DNA of 64,000 nt from an uncultured Eubacteriales bacterium (GCA_949001935.1 CARJLX010000001.1:124001-188000); one strand, 5' to 3'; shown: positions 26,240 to 35,277, counted from the first letter of the stretch. Notes: generated from the letters alone by a model not told the origin. Made by a program: numbers and translations.

Positions 26240-28405
26240 ATGAAAAAAGTGGAAGTCCTTGCTCCTGCTGGCAATTTGGAAAGCTTTTATGTAGCGGTTA
26301 ATAATGGTGCTGACGCCGTTTATTTGGGTATTGATGAATTTAATGCTAGGGGCAATATTGAAAATTTTCGTTTAGATAATATAGGGCAAGTTATTGATTA
26401 TGCTCATATTTTCGGTGTAAAAATATACTTAACTCTTAACATTTTGTTTAGTGACAAAGAAATTACAAAAGTTATCTTTTTGGTTGAAAATTTGTTGAAA
26501 TTAGGTGTTGACGCTTTTATAATTCAAGATTTTGGACTTGCCAATGTTTTAAAGAAAACTTTTCCTAATATTATTTTGCATGCTAGTACACAAATGGGTA
26601 TTTGCAATCTTGAGGGTGCTGAGTTTGTTAAAAATTTAGGTTTTTCACGTGTCGTCCTTGCAAGAGAAACACCGCTTGAAGAAATAAAGCGAATTCATGA
26701 TAATTGCGATATTGAGATAGAATATTTTGTTCAAGGTGCATTATGTGTAGCCTATTCAGGAAATTGTTATTTTTCTTCTCTTCAATCAGGTGCAAGTGGG
26801 AATCGAGGTAAATGTAAACAATTTTGTCGTCTTCCTTATCGTCTTACTGATGGTAGTATAGAAAAAGAGGGCTATCTTTTATCGGCTAAAGATTTTTGCA
26901 TGCTGGATAGATTGCAAGATTTGAAAAATGCTGGAGTTTGCAGCTTTAAGATTGAAGGTCGTGCAAGGCGTGCTGGTTATGTAGGTCAAGTTGTTGATAT
27001 TTATAGAAAAGCGGTTGATGGAAACAATGATAAAAATGATATGAAATCTCAACTTAAAACTGCTTTTAATAGAGGGAACTATATTGAAGGTTATTTTAAT
27101 GATGACAAAAAAATATACCCTCAAATTCAAGGACATAGTGGGCTTGAAATTGGCAAAGTAATAAAGTTTGAAAGGGGTAAAAGGTTTAATATAATAACAA
27201 TTAAAACCAATCATAAATTGTGTCGTGGTGATGGGCTTAAATTTATTTTAAACGACAGAGAAATAGCTTCAATTGGTGTTAATGATGTAAGAAATATAAG
27301 TAAAGATATTTATCAAATAACATCAACTTCGATTGTTAAAGAATTTAGCAAAGTTTGTTTAACTTTAGATAGTCTAAAAGAATATGAATTGTTAGAGAAA
27401 AAAAGAAAAATTTCCATAGAGGCTTCTTTTTATGCAGAAATTGATAAAAAGGCGATTTTGAAATTGCAAAAGGATGATATTTATATAGAATTGGAAAGTA
27501 ATGAAGTTTTAAATAAGGCACAAAATCAACCTTTAACACAGCAAGAAGTTGAAAGGCAATTGAGTAAAGCAAACGATATTTTTGATATTGAATTTAAGGA
27601 TGTTAAAATTGATGTTGTGTTTATGCGAAAGGCTGATTTAAATCAACTTCGCCGTGAGGCTATTGAAGCATTAAAGAAGAAAATTATTGAACTATATAGA
27701 AAAGAAAATTTGAAAGAGTTGATTAAAAATGATTACAATTTCAGCTGCCATAATTTCAAAGTTGAAGACAGTGAATTGATTTTATTTTCTTGTCTAGAAC
27801 AATTGAAAAATGAAAAAATAGTCAAGACAACTAAACTTATTTATTGTCCTTCAAATTATTTGTTTGATGACATTAAGTCAATTTGCCAAAGATTTCAAGA
27901 TTTTGAGATTTATTTATCTCTTCCTATTTTTGTAACGCAAAGAGATTTATTGTTTTTAACAAAAATATTTGAAGCAAATGCAAATTTGAACATATATGCA
28001 AACAACTATTACGCTTTAAATTTCGTTAAGGGTAGAAAGATTATTGCTTCAAACAATTTGAATGTTTATAATAGCCAAACTATCAAATTTCTTAAAGCTA
28101 GTGGAGTTGATGATATAGTGCTTTCTGTTGAACAAGATGCAAAGTTTTATAATAGTGGAGCGAGATTATATACGCTTGAAAATTATAAGCCAGTTTTAAT
28201 GACTCTTCTTCATTGTCCATTTAAAGAGCATTTTAATAGCGTATGCCGAAATTGTAAATATAGAGATGGAATGCAATTTATAATGCAGTCGGGGAAAAAG
28301 TTAGATTTAAAACGCAAAAAAATAATATCATGTACATTTGAATTGATTGCAGACCATGAATTAAAGTTTAATGAAAATTATTTAAAAGCTAAAGTTTTGT
28401 TTTAA
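26240..28405 (+). CDS. Peptidase U32 family protein (RNA-hydroxylation type)
   Basis: This 721-residue protein begins KKVEVLAPAGNLESFYVAVNNGADAVYLG, the U32 signature, and contains EYFVQGALCVAYSGNCYFSSLQSGASGNRGKCKQFCR, with the conserved cysteines of the family, and SAKDFCMLDRL, KIEGRARRAGYV. Related proteins (RlhA, TrhP) hydroxylate C2501 of 23S rRNA or U34 of tRNA using prephenate and an Fe-S cluster. The extra C-terminal half with CPFKEHFNSVCRNCKYRDG fits the long U32 forms. It was once named collagenase. The precise RNA target is not decided. Its stop overlaps the convergent gene by four bases. Confidence 0.88.
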   Translation: MKKVEVLAPAGNLESFYVAVNNGADAVYLGIDEFNARGNIENFRLDNIGQVIDYAHIFGVKIYLTLNILFSDKEITKVIFLVENLLKLGVDAFIIQDFGLANVLKKTFPNIILHASTQMGICNLEGAEFVKNLGFSRVVLARETPLEEIKRIHDNCDIEIEYFVQGALCVAYSGNCYFSSLQSGASGNRGKCKQFCRLPYRLTDGSIEKEGYLLSAKDFCMLDRLQDLKNAGVCSFKIEGRARRAGYVGQVVDIYRKAVDGNNDKNDMKSQLKTAFNRGNYIEGYFNDDKKIYPQIQGHSGLEIGKVIKFERGKRFNIITIKTNHKLCRGDGLKFILNDREIASIGVNDVRNISKDIYQITSTSIVKEFSKVCLTLDSLKEYELLEKKRKISIEASFYAEIDKKAILKLQKDDIYIELESNEVLNKAQNQPLTQQEVERQLSKANDIFDIEFKDVKIDVVFMRKADLNQLRREAIEALKKKIIELYRKENLKELIKNDYNFSCHNFKVEDSELILFSCLEQLKNEKIVKTTKLIYCPSNYLFDDIKSICQRFQDFEIYLSLPIFVTQRDLLFLTKIFEANANLNIYANNYYALNFVKGRKIIASNNLNVYNSQTIKFLKASGVDDIVLSVEQDAKFYNSGARLYTLENYKPVLMTLLHCPFKEHFNSVCRNCKYRDGMQFIMQSGKKLDLKRKKIISCTFELIADHELKFNENYLKAKVLF

Positions 28406-29076
28406 TTAGAGGAAGATATTTCCTCTTTTTTATTTTGCGGACTTTCTAATTCTTTTAGTTTGATGATTTTATTTTGCCCAAGAATACTTAATACAATGCC
28501 CATTATTAAGATTATAAATCCAACACCAATTCCCATTAAACCATTATAGAGAGAGGCGTCTGCTGTTGAAGAAAAGGAGAGTATAGCGATTTGTGTTAAT
28601 ACAATATTTGTTAGAGCTGCGGCAAGATTTGTTACCTTAATTTCTCTAAGCAAAACATTTTTACCTTTTGTTTTAACTATACCAATTATTGCTAATATCA
28701 AATTAGTAAACGAAAAGGCTGCAATAGCAATTGAGATTATCATACCATAATGAAAGTTTGTTGGTATAAAGATCATAAAGGTAGAATAGCCAATATAGCA
28801 CAAGCTTGCTAAAGTTAGAATAATCCCGCCATTACGAAATTTTAGTAGTGTTTTTAAAGAGCTATCATATTGTTTGATTGATTTATAACACATTCGTCTA
28901 ACAGAACCATTACAAAAACTAAAACCTGCACTTACGATTAAGAATATTGAATTAAAGCAAATGCCAGTGATTAAACGAAATGTAAACCAAACAAAATTAA
29001 AAAAAGAAGTTATTCTTGCAAAGAAAACTGTACGCTGAGCTAATGTGGTTGATTTTAATTTTTTAAACCAGTTCAT
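28402..29076 (-). CDS. Polytopic membrane protein of unknown function
   Basis: This 224-residue protein has about five or six membrane helices (for example FFNFVWFTFRLITGICFNSIFLIVSAG and IGVGFIILIMGIVLSILG) and a short Lys/Glu/Ser C-tail. I do not recognise the family. It converges on the U32 gene, sharing a TTAA overlap. The start MNWFKK is the first sensible methionine after an AT-rich intergenic region; the Shine-Dalgarno site is weak. Confidence 0.65.
   Translation of the reverse strand: MNWFKKLKSTTLAQRTVFFARITSFFNFVWFTFRLITGICFNSIFLIVSAGFSFCNGSVRRMCYKSIKQYDSSLKTLLKFRNGGIILTLASLCYIGYSTFMIFIPTNFHYGMIISIAIAAFSFTNLILAIIGIVKTKGKNVLLREIKVTNLAAALTNIVLTQIAILSFSSTADASLYNGLMGIGVGFIILIMGIVLSILGQNKIIKLKELESPQNKKEEISSSN
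28408..28432. terminator. Terminator between convergent genes
   Basis: Stem AGAGGAA / TTCCTCT with loop GATAT and a T-run. It lies after the U32 gene and within the last codons of the convergent membrane protein gene. Confidence 0.75.
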
Positions 29077-29263
29077 TGTTTACCTATTATTTAGATAATA
29101 GCATAAAACTTGAATGTTTCGCAATTTAAAATATAATTTTTTTATCGATTTTAACTTTTTACTATATAATTCTATTATTTTTATTCTTTTTTTTATCTTT
29201 ATAACAAAGATTACTTGAAAATTATTTTTGATTATGTTATAATTTTATATGTTTGGAGGAAAA

Positions 29264-29512
29264 ATGACAAGTCGTTTACTAGCATCTTTTGGTGAAGTTT
29301 GGCAGGGCATGAAAGATTTCTTTAGTCAAAATATTGGTGATGCCGGACTTACTATTATCATTTGCGTTTTAACTGTTGTTGGTTTACTTTTGCTTTGGGG
29401 GTTTATCCAACCTGCAATTGGCAAAACTAAATTTGTTATCAAATGGTGGAGATTGATTTTTCTTATCGTAGATGTTGTATTGCTTGTTTATTTTTGCTGT
29501 ATGTATCAATAA
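29264..29512 (+). CDS. Small membrane protein upstream of secG
   Basis: This 82-residue product has two membrane helices (AGLTIIICVLTVVGLLLLWGFIQPAIG and WWRLIFLIVDVVLLVYFCCMY). I choose ATG 29264 because GGAGG lies just upstream; an ATG at 29249 sits before that site and near a TATAAT box (29238-29243). It is 15 bases from secG, so it heads the secG-rnr operon. The family is unrecognised. Confidence 0.7.
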   Translation: MTSRLLASFGEVWQGMKDFFSQNIGDAGLTIIICVLTVVGLLLLWGFIQPAIGKTKFVIKWWRLIFLIVDVVLLVYFCCMYQ

Positions 29513-29527
29513 AAAGGAGTTTTAAAA

Positions 29528-29848
29528 ATGGATTATATTTCTAAATTACTTGCAGATGGATTACAAAATGATTTTTGGACCAAAACATTACCTATTCTTC
29601 GTTATGTTTTATTCTTTATTGTGGTTGCTTGTGCAATTGTTATGATTATCACCGTTATTATGCAATCTAATAGCGCTGATGGCTCTTTAGATGTTATGAC
29701 AGGTTCACAAGAGAGCTATTATTCTCAAAATAAAGGTTCTTCTCGTGATGGAAAATTGAAGATTATCACTATTGTTATGGCTTCAATAATTTTCGTTTGT
29801 ATTGTTCTTTATCTCGTGACTATGCTTATCAACGGGGTTGGACAATAA
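29528..29848 (+). CDS. secG: Preprotein translocase subunit SecG
   Basis: This 106-residue, two-helix membrane protein has VIMQSNSADGSLDVMTGSQESYYSQNKGSSRDGKLKIITIVMA, the cytoplasmic loop pattern of SecG (gap, then a Gly/Ser-rich loop and KxxxRDxxL). SecG assists SecYEA-mediated protein export. AAAAAGGAG precedes ATG. The secG-rnr-smpB-ssrA order is the usual one in Firmicutes, which supports the call despite a longer N-terminus than normal. Confidence 0.88.
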   Translation: MDYISKLLADGLQNDFWTKTLPILRYVLFFIVVACAIVMIITVIMQSNSADGSLDVMTGSQESYYSQNKGSSRDGKLKIITIVMASIIFVCIVLYLVTMLINGVGQ

Positions 29849-29865
29849 TTTAAAGAGGTTTTTAT

Positions 29866-31959
29866 ATGAATATAAAGGCAAAGATACTTGAAATTCTTTC
29901 TAAAGATAGTTTGGCAATTTTTGGGCTAAACAATCTTTTTTGTTTTATGGAGATGGCTATTAAGGCTAAACCTGAGGTGATTAAAAGCAATTTCTTTGAA
30001 CTAGTAGCTTCAGGAGATATTTTTGAGATTAAAAAGGGCAAGTTTATAACTATTCCTTCTTATGGTTATACTAAGGGTAAGTTTTTGGGAAATGCCAAAG
30101 GATTTGGTTTTGTTCAGCTTGGCAGTGCTAAAAATGAACATGATGTTTTTATTCCAGCGAATAAAACTTGCGGAGCTATTGATGGTGACCAAGTTATTGT
30201 AAAACTGGCTTATGACCATGCTGAAGGTGGTGAAGGTGAGGTTGTATCTATATATAAATCTGTTCAACATTTGGTTGGTGTTGTTTGTAAGCAAGGTCAA
30301 AATTTCTTTTTAGAGCCAGACAATCAAAATATTCCAATTAAGATTAGGTTATTAAATGGGAATTTAAAATTTCATAGAAACGACCGCGTTGTGATAGAAG
30401 TTAGAAGAAACACAAAAAAACTCAGCGGGCTTGTTGTTGAAATTTTAGGTCAACAAGACGATATAAAATCTCTTGAACTTGGAATTATTCGAGAACATGA
30501 ACTTTATGAAACTTTTCCACAGGAGGTTATTGACGCAAGTGAAAAATTGCCTTCTTCGGTTAAGGCGTCTCAAAAGAAAGATAGGCTTGATCTCACTAAG
30601 GAAGAGATTTTTACTATTGATGGACTTGATGCTAAAGATCTTGATGATGCTGTTTCTATCAAGAGAACAAAAACTGGTTATGAGCTTGGAGTTCATATTG
30701 CAGATGTAGGTGAATATGTTAAGCAAGGCACTTGTATTGATCAAGAAGCCTTTAATCGTGCAACAAGTGTTTATTTCCCAACCTCTGTTCTGCCAATGCT
30801 TCCTGTTAAACTTTCAAATGGAATTTGCTCTTTGAATGAGGGGGTTGAAAGGCTTACGCTTTCATGTATAATGCAGGTTGACAAGAAAGGTAAAGTTGTG
30901 TCACATAAGATATGTGAAAGCGTAATAAAGAGTGTAGGGCGATTGAACTATGATGAAGTCTACAAAGTCCTTTGTGGAAAGAAAGCAGATGCTAAGCATG
31001 AAAAAGTTAAGAAAAGTTTACTCTTAATGCATGAACTTTCGCTTGCATTACAAGAGAACAGAAAGACAATGGGGGCCATAGACTTTGAAATAGGTGAAAC
31101 TGCCTTTATTTTCGATGAAAACGGCTGTGCAATAGGAGTTAAGAAAAGAGAGCGTAATGACGCCCACAGGCTAATAGAAGACTTTATGGTGCTTGCTAAT
31201 GAAACTGTTGCAAAAGAGTTCTGTATAAAAGGTGTCCCATTTGTATATCGTGTTCATGAAGCTTCTAAAAAAGAAAAGGTGGAAAGTGTATGTGAATTTA
31301 TAAAAGGTCTTGGTGTTAGAATTCCACCAATTCCTGATGATATAACACCAGACTTTTATCAAAAGCTTATCAAGTTGACAGAAGGGCAATCTTATAGTGA
31401 AACGGTAAATAAAATACTTCTTCGCTCTATGCAAAAGGCTAAATATGCCAATAAAAACCTTGGACACTTTGGTTTGGCACTTGAATATTATTGTCATTTT
31501 ACTTCGCCAATTAGAAGATACCCAGACTTAACTATTCATAGAATAATCAAAGAAGTTTTGCATAAGAAAGCACTTTCTAAGACTCGTGATGAAGAGTTAA
31601 AAGAATTCACCTTTGAAAGTAGTGAACAGTCCAGCCTTCAAGAGCGTAATGCAGATAAGGCAGAACGCGAGGTTGATGATCTTTGGAAGGCATATCTTAT
31701 GAAGGATAAGATTGGACAGGAATTTGAAGGTGTAATCACATCAGTAAACAGTTTTGGTCTTTTTGTGGAACTTGAAAATTCGGTTGAAGGACTAATTAAA
31801 ATTGAAGATTTGCCACAAGATGGATATCTATTTCTTGAAAAACAACTTAAACTTAAAGGAACAAAACATACCTTTACTATTGGTGATAAAATCACAATAA
31901 TAGTGCAAAATGCCAATATTTTTACTAGAAAAGTCGATTTTGGCTATAAAAACACATAA
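29866..31959 (+). CDS. rnr: Ribonuclease R
   Basis: This 697-residue exoribonuclease has an N-terminal helix-turn-helix/OB region with cold-shock-like motifs (KGFGFVQLG...HDVFIPANKTCGAIDGD), the RNB catalytic domain with FTIDGLDAKDLDDAVS (metal-binding aspartates), FTSPIRRYPDL, and a C-terminal S1 domain (GQEFEGVITSVNSFGLFVELENSVEGLI). RNase R degrades structured RNA and, with tmRNA-SmpB, defective mRNA. Length is typical of Gram-positive RNase R. AAGAGGTTTTT precedes ATG. Confidence 0.97.
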   Translation: MNIKAKILEILSKDSLAIFGLNNLFCFMEMAIKAKPEVIKSNFFELVASGDIFEIKKGKFITIPSYGYTKGKFLGNAKGFGFVQLGSAKNEHDVFIPANKTCGAIDGDQVIVKLAYDHAEGGEGEVVSIYKSVQHLVGVVCKQGQNFFLEPDNQNIPIKIRLLNGNLKFHRNDRVVIEVRRNTKKLSGLVVEILGQQDDIKSLELGIIREHELYETFPQEVIDASEKLPSSVKASQKKDRLDLTKEEIFTIDGLDAKDLDDAVSIKRTKTGYELGVHIADVGEYVKQGTCIDQEAFNRATSVYFPTSVLPMLPVKLSNGICSLNEGVERLTLSCIMQVDKKGKVVSHKICESVIKSVGRLNYDEVYKVLCGKKADAKHEKVKKSLLLMHELSLALQENRKTMGAIDFEIGETAFIFDENGCAIGVKKRERNDAHRLIEDFMVLANETVAKEFCIKGVPFVYRVHEASKKEKVESVCEFIKGLGVRIPPIPDDITPDFYQKLIKLTEGQSYSETVNKILLRSMQKAKYANKNLGHFGLALEYYCHFTSPIRRYPDLTIHRIIKEVLHKKALSKTRDEELKEFTFESSEQSSLQERNADKAEREVDDLWKAYLMKDKIGQEFEGVITSVNSFGLFVELENSVEGLIKIEDLPQDGYLFLEKQLKLKGTKHTFTIGDKITIIVQNANIFTRKVDFGYKNT

Positions 31960-31996
31960 TTTTTTGCATTTTTTACGATTTTTTTTAAAAAGGGTA

Positions 31997-32025
31997 TTGA
32001 AAAAGTAAAAAATAGGTGTTATAAT
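31997..32025 (+). promoter_or_regulatory. Internal promoter of smpB, overlapping its SD site region
   Basis: TTGAAA at 31997-32002, 17 bases, extended -10 TGTTATAAT (TATAAT 32020-32025). AGGAGG occupies 32026-32031 and ATG is at 32036, so a transcript from this promoter would start after the Shine-Dalgarno site. Confidence 0.6.
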
Positions 32026-32035
32026 AGGAGGCGAG

Positions 32036-32479
32036 ATGAAGATAATAACTAATAACAAAAAGGCTTATCATGATTTCTTCGTTTCAGACCTTGTTGAGGC
32101 TGGTATTGCCTTGGAGGGCAGTGAAGTTAAGTCGGTTCGAGATGGTGGAATAAATATTAATGATGCATTCGTTGTTATAAAAAATGGCGAGGCATGGCTT
32201 AAAAATTGCTACATCAAAACTTATGAAAAGACTTCTGCCTTTCAACCAGACACTAGACGAAACAGGAAACTGCTTTTGCATAAAGTTCAAATCGTGAAGT
32301 TAGAACGCCAAACTCTTGAAAAGGGATTTTCAATAATTCCTACAAAAGTTTATCTTAATGACGGGCTTGTAAAAATCGAGATTGGGCTGGCTAAGGGTAA
32401 AAAACTTTATGACAAAAGAGAATCTCTCAAAGATAAGGCTGTCAAGCGAGAGATTGAACGAGCCATCAAAACTTATTAA
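32036..32479 (+). CDS. smpB: SsrA-binding protein SmpB
   Basis: This 147-residue protein has GIALEGSEVKSVRDGGININDAF, KNCYIKTYEK and the basic C-terminal tail KGKKLYDKRESLKDKAVKRE, all signatures of SmpB, which delivers tmRNA to stalled ribosomes. The gene ends ten bases before ssrA. AGGAGG lies four bases from the ATG, but only transcripts reading in from rnr would contain it. Confidence 0.97.
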   Translation: MKIITNNKKAYHDFFVSDLVEAGIALEGSEVKSVRDGGININDAFVVIKNGEAWLKNCYIKTYEKTSAFQPDTRRNRKLLLHKVQIVKLERQTLEKGFSIIPTKVYLNDGLVKIEIGLAKGKKLYDKRESLKDKAVKREIERAIKTY

Positions 32480-32489
32480 CTTTCCCTTC

Positions 32490-32878
32490 GGGGGCGTTAT
32501 TGGTTTCGACGGGAAGCATAAGTTCAAGCGTAAAGCGCGTGGTGAAATCGGGACACCTAAAAAACTGATAACTAAAAACAAACGCAGACAGAAATGTTGC
32601 AACTATGCCAATGGCTGCCTAATTTAGGTTAGAAATTGCATAGCGGTTGAAAATTTTCAACCTGCTCAATTGCAGAGGTCGCTTGACTGCATGACGGGTA
32701 TCATTACAAAGCGAAATTCTAAATAGAAGTGCCATAATATATTTAGAAAACAATAATGGCTATGCAAGTTGTCTTTGTTTATGGAGTAGCAATTTGCGAA
32801 AATCAAACATAAAATAAACGCGTAGAAAAACTTGATTTATCTTTTCGGACGCGGGTTCAATTCCCGCCGTCTCCACCA
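32490..32878 (+). ncRNA. ssrA: tmRNA
   Basis: The 5' end GGGGGCGTTATTGGTTTCGAC and 3' end GCGGGTTCAATTCCCGCCGTCTCCACCA form the tRNA-like domain with a 7-bp acceptor (two G-T pairs) and encoded CCA. The tag frame starts at GCA 32584 and reads ADRNVATMPMAA to TAA at 32620-32622, ending in Met-Ala-Ala where many tags end Leu-Ala-Ala. Position after smpB is standard. Confidence 0.96.
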
Positions 32879-32937
32879 ATAAAAATGATGGCAAATTGAT
32901 AAGTCAAAAGCCTAAAAACATTAAAGGAGTGAAATTT

Positions 32938-34023
32938 ATGGAATCTGTAATTTTAAAAGTTGTTCTTGTCCTTGGAATTATCATTGCTGGAGGTTTCCTC
33001 TTATTCTTCATGGCGGATATTCTTATGGCAATCTTCAATGGCAAGAAAGATGAGAAGATCATCAATGCAAACGAAAAGAAGGAAGTTGCTAAAGTTGAAG
33101 AAGATTTGAAAGAAGCTGGTGCTACTCAAGAAGAAGCTACTGCTCTTTTGAATGGTGCTGTAGTTGAAAGCTATAATCCTGAAGCTGGTGAGGAAGAGCC
33201 TGCTCCAGCCGAAGAAGTTGAAGAAACTGAGGAAGAAGAGGAAGTTGAAGAAGAGACCGAAGAGGCTGAGGAAGATGACCGTGACGCTTATATCGAAGCA
33301 AGAAGAAAGGCTCTTATGGAGCGTCTTGCAAAGATGAATGACGAATCTGAGGAAGAAGAGGAAGAGGACGAAGAAGAGAGCGACAATGTTGAGGAAGAAG
33401 AAACTGAAGAAGTTGAAGAAACTGAAGAAGTAGTTGATCTTGATGAAGAAGTTGAAGATTCAAGTGAAGAACTTGAAGAAGCTAGACGTGCATTGGAGGC
33501 TGAAAGAGCAAAATCTGAAGCTTTAAAGGCTGAACTTGCAGAAGCTAGAAGAGCAAGTGTGGTAGAACCTAGCGAACCTGTTTATTTAACAGAAGAAGAA
33601 TATGAATCAAGACTTGCAGTTTTAAGTGAAAGACTTAAACTTAATGAAAAAGAACTTCGTTCTTGCAAGAAAGAATATCTTCCACTTCGCAAAGTTAAGA
33701 AAACTCTTGAAAATGATGAGAAGAAACTTCGTCGTAAGGAAGCACTTGTTGCTAAACAAAAGGTAGTTCTCTATGGTGTTAATAACTATGCAGATATTGA
33801 CGAAGAAAAGGCTAAGAAACTAGCTGAAGATCTTGACCTCCTTGATGGACTTAAACTTTCAGTTGAGCATTGCCAAGAAGTTATGAATAAGAATGAGGAA
33901 AGATATCCACTTCTTGAAAGAATTTTCAATGTTCTCTCTGAACAAAATGAAACTCTTAAAGCAGATATTGCAAGAGCTGAAAAAGAATTAGAAGAAGTTA
34001 GATCTAAGAAAGGCGACAACTAA
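32938..34023 (+). CDS. Acidic membrane-anchored coiled-coil protein
   Basis: This 361-residue protein has one N-terminal membrane helix (VVLVLGIIIAGGFLLFFMADILMAIF), a very acidic central part (long Glu runs, about residues 75-185), then long coiled coils (SSEELEEARRALEAERAKSE and the stretch from about 220 to the end). It is unrecognised. AAAGGAG supports the ATG at 32938. Codons ending in C are frequent, suggesting strong expression. A cytoplasmic membrane-tethered scaffold is plausible. It lies alone between tmRNA and a terminator. Confidence 0.72.
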   Translation: MESVILKVVLVLGIIIAGGFLLFFMADILMAIFNGKKDEKIINANEKKEVAKVEEDLKEAGATQEEATALLNGAVVESYNPEAGEEEPAPAEEVEETEEEEEVEEETEEAEEDDRDAYIEARRKALMERLAKMNDESEEEEEEDEEESDNVEEEETEEVEETEEVVDLDEEVEDSSEELEEARRALEAERAKSEALKAELAEARRASVVEPSEPVYLTEEEYESRLAVLSERLKLNEKELRSCKKEYLPLRKVKKTLENDEKKLRRKEALVAKQKVVLYGVNNYADIDEEKAKKLAEDLDLLDGLKLSVEHCQEVMNKNEERYPLLERIFNVLSEQNETLKADIARAEKELEEVRSKKGDN

Positions 34024-34057
34024 AAATTACAGAATTATATTTCATTAAAAAATATAC

Positions 34058-34085
34058 AAAAAGCAGATTTTATGTCTGCTTTTTT
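34058..34085 (+). terminator. Rho-independent terminator
   Basis: Stem AAGCAGA / TCTGCTT with a 7-base loop, A-run before and T-run after. Confidence 0.88.
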
Positions 34086-34143
34086 GTCATAAAATATAAT
34101 CGAAAAACCATAAAAATTTTTTGAATTTTGACGAATTTAGGTA

Positions 34144-34172
34144 TTGACAACAGCACTTTGGCATGTTATAAT
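34144..34172 (+). promoter_or_regulatory. Strong sigma-A promoter
   Basis: TTGACA at 34144-34149, 17 bases, extended -10 TGTTATAAT (TATAAT 34167-34172), upstream of the 168-residue protein gene. Confidence 0.82.
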
Positions 34173-34207
34173 ACACATATATCAAAAGAAAAGGAAGGTT
34201 TATATTT

Positions 34208-34714
34208 ATGGAATTAGTTATCAATAAAGCAAAGTTTTATGAGGCTAAAGAAGATACTATTAATGTTAATTCTAATAGAGTTGAAGAAAATATTGTTATG
34301 GACGAAGTTTTCCCTGAGTTCGATTGTGAGAAGGTTGCTCATATCAAAAGCTTGAAAAAAGGATTGGCTTTAAACAATGTTCAAGTAGAGGATATAGGTG
34401 CTTACGATGAACTTAAAAAACGCAAGGTTCTTTTCCCACAACAACTTAGAGCTTCTACTAATAGAAGAATGGTTAGACGCGAAGAGCGTAACAATGCAAG
34501 AGCTGAACTTTTAAAGGAACAAAGACTTAGTCAAGAAATCATGATGCAAGAATATGAAGAATATAGAATCAATGAAGAAATTGACGAAATGTTTAGATTG
34601 TATCGTCCTGAACACAAAAATGAAAATAACAACAATCAATTTGAAATCGTTTTAGATTGCACAATGATGAAAGCTGACGATATTAACGAAATTTTAGACC
34701 AAGAAAACGCTTAA
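34208..34714 (+). CDS. Protein of unknown function, charged helical
   Basis: I do not recognise this 168-residue soluble protein. It is rich in Glu, Asn, Arg and Met, with a helical middle (ASTNRRMVRREERNNARAELLKEQRLSQEIMMQEYEEYRI) and an Asn run before the C-terminal segment. AAGGAAGG precedes the ATG. It has its own strong promoter and terminator, so it is an independent, probably well-expressed unit. Confidence 0.65.
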   Translation: MELVINKAKFYEAKEDTINVNSNRVEENIVMDEVFPEFDCEKVAHIKSLKKGLALNNVQVEDIGAYDELKKRKVLFPQQLRASTNRRMVRREERNNARAELLKEQRLSQEIMMQEYEEYRINEEIDEMFRLYRPEHKNENNNNQFEIVLDCTMMKADDINEILDQENA

Positions 34715-34715
34715 T

Positions 34716-34745
34716 AAAAAACTCCAATTAAAGTTGGAGTTTTTT
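34716..34745 (+). terminator. Rho-independent terminator
   Basis: Stem AACTCCAA / TTGGAGTT with A/T-run extensions, just after the stop. Confidence 0.88.
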
Positions 34746-34811
34746 GTTGCCTAATTTTTGTTATAGTTAATATTATGAAAATAGAGAGGGTGTTTTTAAG
34801 GAGATATTTAA

Positions 34812-35246
34812 ATGTTTAATTTTAATTGTGGCGGTTGTCGTGAACACCGTTGTAATTGTAATCAATGGAGTAATTGCGAACAATTTAGACCTTGCCATGA
34901 ACAAAGAAGTTGTGGTTGTAATTCTTGGTTTAATTGCAATCAATGCGATCATAATTGCCATCAAACACCATGTAATCGTCCATGTAAAAACAATGATTGG
35001 GACAATAAATGCAAACCTTGTAAAAGATGTGAACAAAGATTTATGAGTGAACTTAATGGTTTTGAACAAGGTAATTTTGAGAGAGATTTTGATGAAAGAT
35101 TTATTTCAAATAATTTTGGTTTATCTAATTTTAATCGTGGTGGCTGTAGCCATGTTAGACCTATCTTTTTTGATAATAATAGTGGTAGTTTTGGTAACGG
35201 TTGTGAAGTGAGTATAATCAATCCAACTTTCACACCAGAAGTTTAA
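34812..35246 (+). CDS. Cysteine- and asparagine-rich protein, possible spore-coat type
   Basis: This 144-residue product is divided in two. The first 75 residues carry closely spaced Cys with Asn, His and Arg (NCGGCREHRCNCNQW, CGCNSWFNCNQCDHNCHQTP, CKPCKRCEQRF). The second half is Phe/Asn/Gly-rich (GFEQGNFERDFDERFISNNFG). AAGGAGAT precedes ATG. Such composition recalls cross-linked spore-coat or crust proteins of Clostridia and Bacillus, and it lies next to spo0A; this is inference. Clustered Cys/His could instead bind metal. No signal peptide is visible. Confidence 0.7.
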   Translation: MFNFNCGGCREHRCNCNQWSNCEQFRPCHEQRSCGCNSWFNCNQCDHNCHQTPCNRPCKNNDWDNKCKPCKRCEQRFMSELNGFEQGNFERDFDERFISNNFGLSNFNRGGCSHVRPIFFDNNSGSFGNGCEVSIINPTFTPEV

Positions 35247-35254
35247 ATAAAAAG

Positions 35255-35277
35255 AAGTGGCATTAGCCACTTTTTTT
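35255..35277. terminator. Bidirectional terminator between Cys-rich gene and spo0A
   Basis: Stem AAGTGGC / GCCACTT with loop ATTA and T/A runs on both sides; the two genes converge here. Confidence 0.85.

Noticed and set aside
26240..28405. Collagenase (peptidase U32) as a virulence protease
   Set aside because: The old family name is misleading; the cysteine pattern matches RNA-hydroxylation relatives, and no signal peptide is present.
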